This document shows positions 34,746 to 45,658 of a stretch of 64,000 nt of DNA, one piece after another (the stretch's first letter is position 1; each line of letters opens with the position of its first letter). Source of the stretch: Anoplopoma fimbria (taxonomy: Eukaryota > Chordata > Actinopteri > Perciformes > Anoplopomatidae); the NCBI RefSeq assembly GCF_027596085.1, contig NC_072472.1, positions 9,976,219-10,040,218 of the forward strand, written 5' to 3'. Under the pieces are notes generated by a model. That model worked only from the letters and a program-made list of their open reading frames with translations. It made no database searches and was not told the origin of the DNA. The translations under genes and the position numbers were made by a program.

Positions 34746-37700
34746 CACACACAACACACACACACACAGTACATAACCACAGGCAAACAATCTGAGAAGA
34801 TAGCTTGAACTGCAACAAACAGGTCTATAAGGACACACCACAAAGACAGACTGCATCTTGCATCAGCAGCATTTTGTTTGTGCAGAATTTGAGGCCATGT
34901 GATTCTAAGAAACAAGAGGAAGTCAGCAAAAAAGATACTTGTCACATCTACCGCACAACACTGCCTGATTTAAGTAAGATATAAGTAGAAAAGAAGAATT
35001 TTGATGCGGTTTTTGTATTCGCACTATCAGTGTGGAGTTTCACGCCAGAAAGAATTTGTGAACTATAGAATTCTTTATCTGAAGAAAATTTGTGCTACTG
35101 CTGTAGGCACTGATGCTAATTGGAATGTTAATAGATGACTTTAAGATGATATGAAAACTCTGACACTTATGGTAAGGTTGAATTTTAGATTCACTGGGAG
35201 TGAATGGGAGCTTTTAAGATCATCTGATTTGGACTCTTAGATATTACAGTTTATAAACTGTACAGGTCATTATAATGACCTTATTCACTAGTGACCTGTG
35301 TGCAGTACTAAGAATTCTGAGATTTGAATGCAGTTGTTATTCTGTATAAGTGTGTGTCCCATAGATATAATGCATTTTATAACTCATAAACTGTATTGAT
35401 ATTATAATGAGCTTATCTGTAGTAAGTCAGTGCGTGCCACTTAGTATTTTAAGATTAATTGAGGTAGTATTGTATACAATTTCTGAGATACAATCAATGT
35501 CTATAAGATTGTTTAAAAATATAATTACTTAACAATTAAAAAGTCATAGGTCATATAATGTTTGAATGAATTATTTTGGAGATTTGCAAATCAAAAGCGT
35601 CTTTTGCAAATCATGCTTTAAGGGATATCTAAATTACCCTGCTATCAATATGTGATTGGTATGTTAGAAATAAAAACAAATGGCACAGAATAATAAGAAG
35701 TAAGAATGCGAGACAATATGTGATCACCAGATGTCTTGTTGTGTAGGACAGTTTAACACAAACTTTGAAGCGTATTGATATTAGCTAAAGTATGATATTA
35801 TTGATTCTGAAGTAATTGAGTTGATAATTGTCACACACCCAAAAAGAACTTGAATCTGTGAATTTGTTTGCTTAAGGCTGTTCATCATAGAATTTAAGTA
35901 GTTCTTGGTTTTTTGTTGGAACCATGAAAAGAAAAAAAAAATGTCTCTAAGCTGCATCCAAAGCTGTGAGTCAGCTCAGACTTGGCCCACAGCTCGCGCA
36001 CACAAACACAGACGAGGTCGGCTGGGTCACAACATCAGCCTAACGAGAACATAGCTTTTGTTAGCAACACCCTGCCTAGCATGTTTTTCTTTTTTCTTTT
36101 TTCTTTTTCTTCTACCCCTCTGGGTCTTAAATTAGCTAGATATTAAAAATGCATATCCCCCCCCCCCCCATCCAAACCCAACCTTCATTCTGCACATTAA
36201 GCTGCAGCCACTTAAGCAAGCCCAGAGGAACAGCCGCTAACGAAGCCAAATCAGACACAGGTCTTACTCTGATGGAGCCAGCTTCATTAAAGTTTGAGCT
36301 GCTGGTCCTTGTAGGAATATTGCGGGGGGACAATTAGAGAGTGAGAAGGGAGCACGGGACAAATGGATGAGAGAGTGGTTGTGGAATGGTAGGGAAGCAA
36401 GGATATGTCACTTTAAACATGCAGGAGTGACAACTAATTGTAAAGGGCAGAGAGTGATGGAGAAGGAGGCCAGAGTCAATACAAAGAAAATGCTTAAGCG
36501 CTAAGGATAAGAAAATGACGTAATATTTTGCGGATACCGAATGTATTTTTATTTTGCATGAAGCTGTTAATTGTATGAATTAAGAATTTATTATTTTCAT
36601 TATGCTAGACACGTGATAAATACAGAAAATGTAGTTTCCTGGTATGTTTAGTTTTTCCACATTTCACAGAAGCACAACACATCTACTCAAGTTTTCCACA
36701 TCTGTTCCTAATGATTCTTTTATCACAGCCAGGTGGCGCCATTCCACTCTTGTCTGTTGAAAAAGGCTGCAGCCAATCAGTTGTTTCATAACATTAAACC
36801 TCCCGACCTGTCCTCCTCTAGGCGACTCGGTTGGGTCTGATCCGGCCCCCAGCGGGTCGAGGCCGGGGCCGAGGGAAGATGCCGATGGAGCCCGGTTCGG
36901 TGCACCTGGGCCGCGGCAGGGGACGAAGCCGGGAGATGATGGGTCGAGGCGGGACCGTGAACCGTATGTCGGTTGACCACAGACCCAGGGCCCTGTCTAT
37001 ACTGGGGGTCACTCAGGAGGAGAAGGAAGAGCTAATGCCACACTTTGTGGTGAGGACTGTGTTACATTTTTTTTGTTTTGTTTTGTTATTTAGTAACAGC
37101 TTCAGGAGTAACACTTATAACTGTTACACAGAGAACTGAATTGATTATTGAAGAATTACACTAAAATTAATACTGATCTTCTTTTGATGTTAGAAATTTG
37201 GTGAGGTCGAAGATGTCCGTGACCAGGACGCAAACAGTGTTGTCATGACGTTCAAGACGAGAAGCGAAGCAGAGAATGTAAGTCACGTCACTGCAGACCA
37301 GACCAGTCCATCTTCTCCCCGTTCTTTCTTCCTTTCCTTGTCACCTGAAATGATTTGAAACAGTAAAATACTTGCTACAAAAGCAGCGAAAACTTTTAAG
37401 TATAACTTGCAACTGTTTTGTTTTCTAGGCAGCTAACCAGGGAGCTAAGTTCAAAGGTCGTGTGCTGCAGATTGCCTGGTACAAGCCTAAGACGCCTTCT
37501 GTTACAACAGAGCCGGAGGAGGAAGAGGCTAAAGACGAGGACAATACGGTACGACGCATCATACACACAGACCTATGGCTTCACGTGTTCTCTTTAGAAA
37601 CCTACAGCCGACCAGAAAGCATTAAAAGGGAGTCCATTTACAATACATCTTGAGATTCTAAGTGGGAAAAGTTTTGAAAGTTTTAGTTATATTCACAGAT

Positions 37701-38537
37701 TTTACTTGTACATTTCTTTCCAGTGCTTCTAAATTTTTCACTGCGTCTCCCAATGGAAAATCAGGGCAAGCCTCTCAGTACTAAGAGCTTCTTAGCCCTT
37801 TGAGTAAAACTGCATTACTGTCAGGTGAAATCCTCATACTGTATTTTCATGATTTTGGTCGCTTTTTTGTTTTGAGGTCGCATTTTTTTCTTATGTGCAA
37901 GTAAGTTTTGTGAACTATGGGCTGACTTTTTGTGTTACAGACACCAAAAGGATTCAACAGAGAAGCCATTGATAACTGACTTCTCTGTTGAACCTAAACA
38001 CTCTGCCAGTATCTCAGACCTCAGAGAGAAGGAAACAGAAGCTTACCTTTTAAACAGTCTAGCAAAACAAGTAAAGAAAATGTGGTTCATGTGAGAAAAC
38101 TCAAAAAGTCATGAATGTTTCGCTTGAATCCCGCTTCTCTCTCTTCTCTCCGTCTTGTTGCACAATTCAAAGCTGCAGCTCAGTCGGGTGGTTGCTTGTT
38201 TTTCAAGTCCATCCAGCGAATACATATTTGTTTCCACTTAGAAATGGGTTCTAGCTGAAATTTGCAAACCTTCTCACATGCGAAGTAACATTTGTCAATA
38301 TGATCTAAATGAGTATTGCTACTATTCGATTTTAAAATCCCCTCAATATGTGACACGCGATGTACAGAAACATCGGGCAATCTTCTCATCAGTTGAAGTG
38401 TTCGCAGCTAAACAATAGATTTTGTTTCATTCGTACAGAAGGAAGCTAGCTCTTATTTGCCTGGTGATGAAGAAGAGGAGGAGGAGGAAGACGACGACGA
38501 AGACGACGAGTATGAGAGCCGATCTTGGAGACGATGA
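22290..38537 (+). CDS. rbm27: RNA-binding motif protein 27, 21 coding exons
   Basis: Nuclear RNA-binding protein; RBM26/RBM27 work with the PAXT/MTR4 machinery in nuclear RNA turnover (family knowledge). Exons: 22290-22348, 23585-23703, 24628-24755, 25510-25589, 26526-26731, 27202-27534, 28178-28405, 29120-29299, 30064-30210, 30403-30556, 31076-31229, 32474-32707, 32822-32953, 33604-33729, 33933-34007, 34182-34358, 34569-34673, 36822-37049, 37194-37277, 37429-37548, 38439-38537; total 3168 nt, 1055 aa (human about 1060). Order: PWI-like N-terminus (1-~80), Arg/Ser-rich stretch (~130-197), poly-Q (222-232), CCCH zinc finger C304-X8-C313-X5-C319-X3-H323, proline-rich region, RRM (~566-638), coiled coil (~760-879), RG-rich segment, a second RRM-like fold (~930-1010), acidic tail ending ESRSWRR. 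Chosen over RBM26 because of the start (MLIE), the coiled-coil sequence and the LARS1/POU4F3 neighbours. One intron (33730-33932) appears to use a GC donor. Confidence 0.94.
22769..22794. repeat. (AC)13 microsatellite, RBM27 intron 1
   Basis: Short clean AC run followed by a pyrimidine-rich stretch, inside the first RBM27 intron (22349-23584), where I see nothing else of note. Confidence 0.85.
27273..27305 (+). repeat. Uninterrupted (CAG)11 coding poly-Q
   Basis: Eleven pure CAG codons give Gln 222-232 of RBM27, placed between the Arg/Ser-rich part and the CCCH finger. I recall no comparable Gln run at this site in human RBM27. A pure codon tract suggests recent, slippage-driven growth. Confidence 0.9.
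28560..28830. repeat. Possible degraded DNA-transposon remnant
   Basis: Two attcaccctc motifs (28574-28583 and 28708-28717) with AT-rich text around resemble, from memory, degraded Tc1/mariner-related fish repeats that contain a similar attcaccc phrase. It lies in the RBM27 intron 28406-29119. Ends are not defined, and the call is tentative. Confidence 0.25.
34686..34769. repeat. (CA)n starting 12 bp after an RBM27 splice donor
   Basis: Exon 34569-34673 ends at a gtaatg donor; a gcgcg stretch and then a long CA tract follow at once and occupy the first ~95 bases of the intron. CA repeats beside a 5' splice site are known hnRNP L targets that can change exon inclusion. The rest of this intron (to 36821) shows only AT-rich text with weak internal repetition around 35200-35460. 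Confidence 0.9.
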
Positions 38538-39596
38538 GGGCGTTGTGATTCGTCTCGGCCTGCTCTCCAGCAGAACCAGTCGTTTCTTTACCCCACGTGC
38601 AGATAAAATCAATACAGTGGACTTTTTGTTTTCCTTTCCAGTATTTTCAAACAAAATAATTTTAGACTCTAATTAAAGTAAAACGCGTCTTTACTTTACT
38701 GTACATCAAAAGAAGTTTAGAGGGCAGACAGTTTTTGTATCCCTCGAACTGAACAATTATTTAAAACATCTCACTTCTGCTGAGAAAGATAAATGTTAAG
38801 TTGTTCTTATAGATAGAAAAACATATGTAAGTTTCAGTGTGCATACCAGATGATTAATATCAGTAATGCACAACATTTGTGTCTACTGTGAATAGGTATT
38901 TTTATACATACTGTATTTAAGCTCTTTTCTCACCAGTTTTTTGAAAAATCTTGTCCTCCGTTCAGGGACAGCCATTCCTTCACCAATAGAACGTTCTCTG
39001 TTGCTACCAGAGAGATATTTATTTATTTTTCCACTGCATAAATGCACTGTGCCGTACCTATATTGGCACAGTATGGTATGGTTTTTCCATTTCACTTTGC
39101 TCTGCTTGTTTAGGTATGGGTAAGCCCAAAATGTTAAACAATCCAAATGTGTTTGACAGCGACTCACTGTGGTGGCATGAATACATACTAGTCAGCGCAT
39201 GTTGTATTCTAAGCAAACTGCTCAGCACCTAAAGCTGATGATACTTTAACCATTTCAGAGCCAGTGCAGGTACAGAAAGATTCCAGTGCAATAGAAAAAT
39301 CCAAACTATGTTTACAAATTGCCGTGTTCATGCACGTCAGATACAGTCTTGTAGTAAATCTGCAAATTTTCCCCTCTTGCGTTTTTATGCTCACCAAATG
39401 TCCGGTGCCACTCTGTGTAAATCTAAACTCCCACTCGGGGGTTCTACATTTCCTAAGAGTGTGTAACATTTTTCACTTGTTTTCTTCTGTCTCCTGGTCT
39501 TACAAAGGGCCGGGCAGGACAAGGATCAGATCACCCATTTCAAAAATGTGAGATCCCTAGACAGGTGTTTGAATGTAAAACTGAACAGTTGATTTT

Positions 39597-39598
39597 AA

Positions 39599-39637
<39 letters not shown>

Positions 39638-39661
39638 TAGGCGTCAATATATATATATATA
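39597..39661. repeat. (AT)n repeat with short interruption
   Basis: Two TA/AT runs separated by a ttaggcgtca spacer (about 39637-39646). It lies within the presumed RBM27 3' UTR and is self-complementary, so it can fold in RNA. Confidence 0.85.
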
Positions 39662-40745
39662 ATTTCTTTGCCTTACACAATCAGCAGATGGCTGAATTTT
39701 TACAAGATAAGTGATTTACTTTTGTAAATTTTGTAAATGCTTGAAAGATAAATTACTGTTTTTGTTTCCTTTTTCTTTGAGTTTCTTTTTTCTGTCATTT
39801 TAAACAAATGACAAGGTTCAGTCAGGTAGAAAAGGTCAAGCAAGAGTGCTTAGCGTCTCTGCTTATTTGCAAGAATTTTCCATTTGCCAATTTGTCATCT
39901 TAGTAGGAAATTTATTTTTAAAGGAACAGTCAGAGCTGTGGAAAACACTCATAATATAATTTTTACATCAGTGCAGCTTTGCCTGCAGCTGAACATTGTC
40001 AGCCCGTGCTCTAAACCGACCTGTCCACCTTTCATGAATTTTTATTTTTATTTTGCCTTCTTTGCAAATACTGTATTTTAGAATCCTTTGGGTGGGAGGA
40101 ATTCAATTCATTAAAGTTTATATTAAAATGTGCTCAATGCAAGATTTTTTTTTTACATTTTTAGAAAGTTTTTACTTTTGGTGCTTCCCTGAAACCAACA
40201 ACTGTTTACATCCAGCTTAATAAAGTGTTCTTGGACTTGTGCTTATCATAACTCAACAAATCATATCCAGTCACAGAACCAGTCAGAATGAAGCACCAAA
40301 ACAAAGAACAGTAACTTATTAGTTACCTGTAGCAGTCTGACTACTTAACACAAACGTGCAGGTAGAGATCTTCCTGTATATGGAAATCTGCATGTAAATA
40401 TACAAGCAGATTTCTGCCTGCGTGGGAATAGTCAGTAACATAAATTACAACATAAGCGGTCTGCATTGTTCCCTAACGTTAACTAGCATCACAAGGAAAC
40501 CATTTGAAACGCATTACATGATTTCCTCCCACCTAAAATGTCGGTAGCGCCCTTGTTTGGATTTCATATCTCACTGTGGACTAATAACTCAGAAGCCTCC
40601 TGCCAGTGACGTCATTGTCCCATTTCAACCATTGAGTTCTTTGGTGTTCAATTAGTTTCAGGTGTGCAACGGAAAGCTGAAGCTTCTCTCTTTGGCACTC
40701 AGTACTTTAATATGATTTGCCCATGTATATATGATATTGCCCATG

Positions 40746-40780
40746 TGTATAGGTTTGTCTATATAGGGCAAACCTATACA
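40746..40780. repeat. Perfect 12-bp hairpin in RBM27 3' region
   Basis: tgtataggtttg (40746-40757) pairs exactly with caaacctataca (40769-40780) across an 11-nt loop. It lies between the two candidate polyadenylation signals. Confidence 0.75.
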
Positions 40781-41022
40781 GGCAGGGTTCTTGCTTGTGT
40801 AAGCAAGAAAACAGTGAAAAGTCTCCCACTTTTTTTACTATCTTCTGTATGCTACTATCACAATGGTGTGTAAAAAAAAAAAAAAAAAAAATGTAAATGT
40901 TTATTGGATAATAGTTTTGGATTTGTTACTGTTTATATTTGCAGGATGTGGATGTATTTTCTTCATGTATTTTTGTTTGTAAAAAATGGATTTCTAATTT
41001 ACTAGCATGTTTGCTTTTGCCA

Positions 41023-41028
41023 ATAAAG
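41023..41028 (+). terminator. Candidate distal RBM27 polyadenylation signal
   Basis: AATAAA in the context ttgccaataaagatgg, the last convincing signal before the purine-rich, gene-free tract at 41040-41210. Confidence 0.45.
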
Positions 41029-42037
41029 ATGGAGGAATGGGGTGCTTGAAAGACGATCAAAAGAGAAGAAAGGGGGGCGGAAAAAAAGAGAAAAAAAATA
41101 TACAATTTGAATTAGATTTGGGAAAGAAAGAAAAATAATTTGAGATAAAAGAAAATTGACCAAAAAAAGAGGTCAATATTGGGGAGGGGGAAAAAATGAA
41201 AGCAAAAGCATTCCAGAAAATATTACCTTAAACTCTTGTGTGGTCTCCTTCATTTTTCACGTTATGATAGAAATGTTAACCAATTGGCTCACCGAAAGTA
41301 CCACGGACAACTATGCAGAGGCCTCTGAGACGGGGTGTCCTGTTTTATAAAAATACAGCAGGCCTCTGCCTCATGCTCTATTTTCATATGACAGGACACC
41401 TTGGAGTGCCCAGGGCTCTAAATACTCCTCAAAAACACAATTATTGCTGCATGTTTTATGATTGGTCTATAAATACAACTGGGGCACAAATGCATAGAGC
41501 ATGTAACTGGATAGTCAATATATTTCAATACCTTCCATTGTATCTATGAAACTATTAATGTTGATATATATATATATGAGAATAACCTCCACTTTGTCAC
41601 CCCCAGAACAAATCCCACCACATCACCGTACAAACTGTGACCTCTGACACTGAGTTTAAGTACAGCAACTATGACCTTTTGAAATAGCCCTGAATAATGC
41701 AATAGGAAGTCCAGTGAGTCTGTTGAGTTTAATGCAGGGGGCTCCGAGAAGAAAGGATTTCAAAATAGGGCGTGAGCGCTGTGGTGGGAAGATCCCCCAG
41801 CAACCTGGTAACTGGGAGGTGAGGGAACCAGCACTTGTAGCCTACTTGTTCTCTATGGAAGCCAGTTTCTACTAGTTCAATTTGATATTAAAAAAAGAAG
41901 AATTTGTAATGGATGTTTTTTTAATATTATGGCTCAGGCTAGTGTAATAATAATAATGGAAAAATGACATGTTAAATTACTAGACAGGATCTAAGAAATA
42001 CTGCCTTAGTAAGTAAAGTTATGTATGTGTATATATA

Positions 42038-42256
42038 CAGTACCAGTCAAACGTTTGGACACACCTTCTCATTCAACTACTTTGAAGAATCTAAAATATA
42101 AAACATTCTGGTTTGTTGAGCATTTGTTTGTTTACCACATAATTCCATATGTGTTCCTTTATAGTTTGGATGTCTTCAATATTAATCTACCATGTAGAAA
42201 AAAATAAAGAAAAAACAATGAATGAGAAGGTGTGTCCAAACTTTTGACTGGTACTG
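42038..42256. mobile_element. Tc1/mariner-type miniature element, copy 1
   Basis: A 219-bp element starts cagtaccagtcaaacgtttg and ends with the matching inverted end (caaacttttgactggtactg), about 40 bp of terminal inverted repeat, flanked by TA on both sides as in Tc1/mariner insertions. It has no transposase, so it is a non-autonomous, internally deleted derivative. Copy 2 lies 1.4 kb away. Confidence 0.85.
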
Positions 42257-42939
42257 TATATATATAAACAAACTCTGATTTGACATGTCTAGAGAACAGA
42301 TCCATATCAGTTATGATTAATTGAGAAACATCAAAAAATGGCTGCTAAATTGTAGCTAACCAAAATGAGCAGCCTGTACGAAACCTACTAACCACAGTGT
42401 GTAAAGGAATGCATGGAGAGACGGTAGTCGGGTCATCTGGTGGACTGTATGCAGGCCGGATGGGGGGGGTGAAAAGAAAAGAGCCACTGTTATATTTGGC
42501 CACAATATAACAACACTCTTCATTAAACATGTCAAATTCAATCTTCACAATATGAAAATAAAAAGCACAGATATGACAGAGACGTAAACATTGGCCTCTA
42601 AATGATGAATGGTCCCAGCTATATAACAGCCATTAAGGGGAAGGAAAAAGGGAAGTGTGAGAAGAGGGACTTGAGGCCTTATGCACTCTAACATCTCACA
42701 GGATCCATGCACGGCTTTCTCATACGTTCTCACATGTTGCCTGACACCAACAATTCTTTTCTCTCACGTTTACATTTTTCACATAAAAAAAAAAAAGGTG
42801 AATTATATTAAAGCTATATTGAAACATTTCAATATTCACTCATCAGATACAAAATCAAAACGTTCAGTCTGTGATCAAAGATCTCAACTTTTCTTTTTTT
42901 TTTAATTATTTAAATGTATCTCCATTTAAGTTAAGTCTT

Positions 42940-43330
42940 TTCTCTGCCCTATCCTCATGCAATAGCCAGTCTGCACGCAGCCCCTTAAAGTTTGGCTCCC
43001 CAGACTGCAACAGGTCTGCATGGTGAGAAAAAAAAGGCCTCGGCCGTTTTAATTTATGTAATGAATGAGAGCATGCCAGCGCGGTAATGGATGCCTGCCA
43101 CCGTGCAGCTAAATTATTCAGAGTCTGGGGAACCAGAGAGGCGGCTAGCAGGATCGGATGGACCCGCTGTGTCATCGGCCTGCCTCTGCCCGACTGGCTC
43201 CTCTTTCGGCCCGTCCGCCCCGACTTCGTGAGTCACCACGCAGCCACACGAGAAGGCTGTAAAGCAGCCCCGAGGATGGGCGTTCACATGGCAGGAGAGC
43301 AGGCCAAGGCCCTGGGGTCAACCGGTCAGC
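42940..43330. promoter_or_regulatory. Possible POU4F3 upstream regulatory block
   Basis: This unique, moderately GC-rich stretch stands out from the AT-rich surroundings. It has a ttaatttatgtaatgaatg homeodomain/POU-like AT core at 43049-43067 and several E-box-like CANNTG motifs. There is no coding potential. Its position ~1 kb upstream of POU4F3 suggests a distal promoter or enhancer, but only cross-species conservation could support that. Confidence 0.3.
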
Positions 43331-43624
43331 AGCCACGCAGGCCTCATCACTTCAAAAGAATGTGTAGAGTGTTATACCAAAACGTGTGGATCAATAATTG
43401 TGATCTTTTGTGCTTTTTACATTTTATTGAAAATATCTACCTGTGATATAGACTTGTATAGGGAACACTGTCAGCACCACGGACAGCGCCTGAGCAGCCT
43501 GCTGTAGTCTCAGCGGTGCTGCGCTGTCCATGGTGCTGAAATAACTGGACCATTGTGGTGCTGTGGTTTTATTTCTAATATCATCATCAGCAAAAAAAAT
43601 TATAATAATAAAACATAATAAATA

Positions 43625-43846
43625 CAGTACCAGTCAAAAGTTTGGACACACCTTCTCATTCAACTACTTTGAAGAATCTTAAATATAAAACATATTCTGC
43701 ATTTGTTTGTTTACCACATAATTCCATATGTGTTCCTTCATAGTTTGGATGTCTTCAATATTAATCTACAATGTAGAAAAAAATAAAATAAAAATAAAGA
43801 AAAAACATTAAATGAGAAGGTGTGTCCAAACTTTTGACTGGTACTG
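43625..43846. mobile_element. Tc1/mariner-type miniature element, copy 2
   Basis: A 222-bp copy of the element at 42038-42256 with the same orientation, the same ~40-bp terminal inverted repeats and almost the same interior (a short deletion after aaacat, extra AAAAT repeats near the right end). TA flanks the left end; the right flank is tgta, so that junction has mutated. Confidence 0.85.
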
Positions 43847-43954
43847 TGTATCTCAACACAAAACAGCGTTTTTATTAGAATATCATTAGTGATTTTGTTT
43901 GGGTTCATTTTGACGCTTGCGCACAAAGGGCGACATTTCTCAACTTGTAAACTG

Positions 43955-44040
43955 AGCAGGTGGGAGGGAAGGAGGACAGGGAGGCTGAAAGAAGAGCAGG
44001 AGGGAGGAGGAGGAGGAGGAGGGGAGCAGGAGGGAGAGAG
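43955..44040. repeat. GGA-rich purine tract upstream of POU4F3
   Basis: A block of GGA/GGGA repeats ends ~135 bp before the POU4F3 start codon, in its 5' UTR or core promoter. Such polypurine tracts can form triplex or G-quadruplex structures; no TATA box is seen nearby. Confidence 0.6.
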
Positions 44041-44174
44041 GGATGCCGGGAGGCGCCGCTGGTAGTGAACAGCTCAGTCTGGTGACGGAGAGCAGAGGAG
44101 CTCTGTTAGCTGTCACCTCCCCCGGCTTCCATGTCAGGGGCCACACTGCTGGCGAGGTGCTTGAAGGGAGGAGG

Positions 44175-44417
44175 ATGATGACCATGAACGGCAAACAGCA
44201 TTTCTCCATGCAGTATCCCGGCCTGCACTCAGGCTCGGAGGGCATGCGCAGAGTCTGTCTGCCCGCCCCGCAGGTACGTCCAGGGGGTCAGGGGGGTCAG
44301 GGGGGGGGGGGGGGGAGAGAGAGAGAGAGGGGAGAATGTCTGTGGGGGGAGAGGAGGGGGAAAATATCACACTGGAAATATCTGTAAAGTTGATTTGACA
44401 GGACTTTGTTCTATCCA

Positions 44418-44474
<57 letters not shown>

Positions 44475-45658
44475 CCCCCCCCCCTCCCTGTCCCCCCCTC
44501 CTCATCCCCTCCTCCCCCCTCATTCAAGCAATGCTCTTGCTCTCATATTAATTTTTATGACCTGCGCTCTGAGGAGGGCTTCTCCCTCTCTCCTCTCTCC
44601 TCTTGCCTTTTGGAAAAAAAAAAAAAAAGAAAATGTTTTTTTTTTTAGATGACAGAATTCCCCACTGACTCCAGTATGCGCACTCTTGCTTGCAGCTGCA
44701 GGGCAATATATTCGGAGGCTTTGATGAGAGCCTGCTGGCACGGGCAGAGGCTCTGGCGGCGGCTGACAGCATTGTCTCTCACGGCAAGAGTCACCCGTTC
44801 AAACCAGACGTGACTTACCATACCATGAGCAGTGTCCCCTGCACCTCAGCATCCTCTGCCTCCTCCACCAGCGTGCCCATCTCCCACGTCCCCTCCAGCA
44901 TTGCCTCCCACCACCATCACCACCACCACCACCTCGGACAGACCCTGGAGGCCGGGGTGGACCTCCTGGACCACCTCTCCACCAGCCTGGCCGTGACCGG
45001 GATGGGCGCTTCGGAGCCTCCAGGGATGACCGGGTCGGCGCACCACCACCAGCACCAGCACCAGCACCAGCACCCCCACCACCACCTGCAGACCATGGGG
45101 CAGCTGCACCAGGCGATGGCCAACATGGCCCACCCTCACTCTCTGTCGGTGCACGGCGGCATGGCGTGCGTCAACGACGTGGAGTCGGATCCCAGGGAGC
45201 TGGAAGCCTTCGCCGAGAGGTTCAAGCAGAGGAGGATCAAACTCGGGGTGACCCAGGCGGACGTCGGGTCGGCACTGGCCAACCTGAAGATCCCCGGAGT
45301 GGGGTCTTTGAGCCAGAGCACCATCTGCAGGTTCGAGTCCCTCACCTTGTCCCACAACAACATGATCGCACTCAAGCCGGTTCTCCAGGCCTGGTTGGAG
45401 GAGGCGGAGGCTGCGTACCGGGAGAAGAGCACCAAACCGGACCTTTTCAACGGCAACGAGAGGAAAAGGAAGCGCACCTCCATCGCGGCCCCGGAGAAGC
45501 GCTCTCTGGAGGCGTACTTTGCCATCCAGCCTCGGCCCTCCTCCGAGAAAATTGCAGCCATCGCTGAGAAACTGGACCTGAAGAAGAACGTGGTCCGAGT
45601 GTGGTTTTGCAACCAGAGGCAGAAACAGAAACGAATGAAATACTCGGCGGTGCACTGA
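44175..45658 (+). CDS. pou4f3: POU class 4 homeobox 3 (Brn-3c), two exons
   Basis: Transcription factor for inner-ear and lateral-line hair-cell and sensory-neuron survival and differentiation. Exons 44175-44273 and 44696-45658 (cag|gtacgt donor, cttgcag acceptor) give 353 aa; human has 338. Exon 1 codes the conserved N-terminus with LHSGSE and RRVCLPAPQ (POU-IV box region); the segment before LHSGSE is shorter than in human. Exon 2 holds the activation region, a His-rich insert (an eight-His run near 105-112 and a His/Gln stretch ~149-163), the POU-specific domain (~198-272) and the POU homeodomain (~290-349) with the recognition-helix motif VVRVWFCNQR, ending MKYSAVH. That C-terminus and the neighbours identify POU4F3 rather than POU4F1/2. 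The first of two adjacent Met codons is taken as start. Confidence 0.96.
44300..44330. repeat. G16 plus (GA)n in POU4F3 intron
   Basis: A run of 16 G followed by GA repeats ~27 bp after the POU4F3 splice donor. It is complementary to the (TC)n-C-rich tract at 44421-44500 in the same 422-bp intron, and the G run could also form a G-quadruplex. Confidence 0.85.
44421..44469. repeat. (TC)24 plus C-rich tract in POU4F3 intron
   Basis: A clean TC run followed by a C-rich stretch to ~44518. Together with the G/GA tract ~100 bp upstream it forms an inverted pair of low-complexity arms. Confidence 0.85.

Larger units (their letters stand above)
38538..41045 (+). other. RBM27 3' UTR, probable
   Basis: No gene or splice signal of note follows the RBM27 stop codon for 2.5 kb. 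The sequence is AT-rich, has good AATAAA signals at 40219-40224 and 41023-41028, and ATTAAA near 40112. Vertebrate RBM26/27 mRNAs have long 3' UTRs, so the most distal signal is plausible, but the real end is unknown. Confidence 0.55.
41046..44174. other. RBM27-POU4F3 intergenic region
   Basis: No protein gene is seen. Contents: an A/G-rich tract (41040-41210), a ggtgtcctgt/acaggacacc inverted pair around 41334-41400, two Tc1-derived miniature elements, a possible regulatory block (42940-43330) and a GGA-rich block (43955-44040) just before POU4F3. Confidence 0.6.

Noticed and set aside
33555..34808. 417-codon open frame across several RBM27 exons
   Set aside because: It reads exon 33604-33729 in the wrong frame and runs into CA repeats; splice sites and homology support separate exons.
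44846..45655. 269-codon minus-strand frame opposite POU4F3 exon 2
   Set aside because: It is a shadow of the GC-rich POU4F3 coding exon, with low-complexity Val/Gly/Arg content and no domain.
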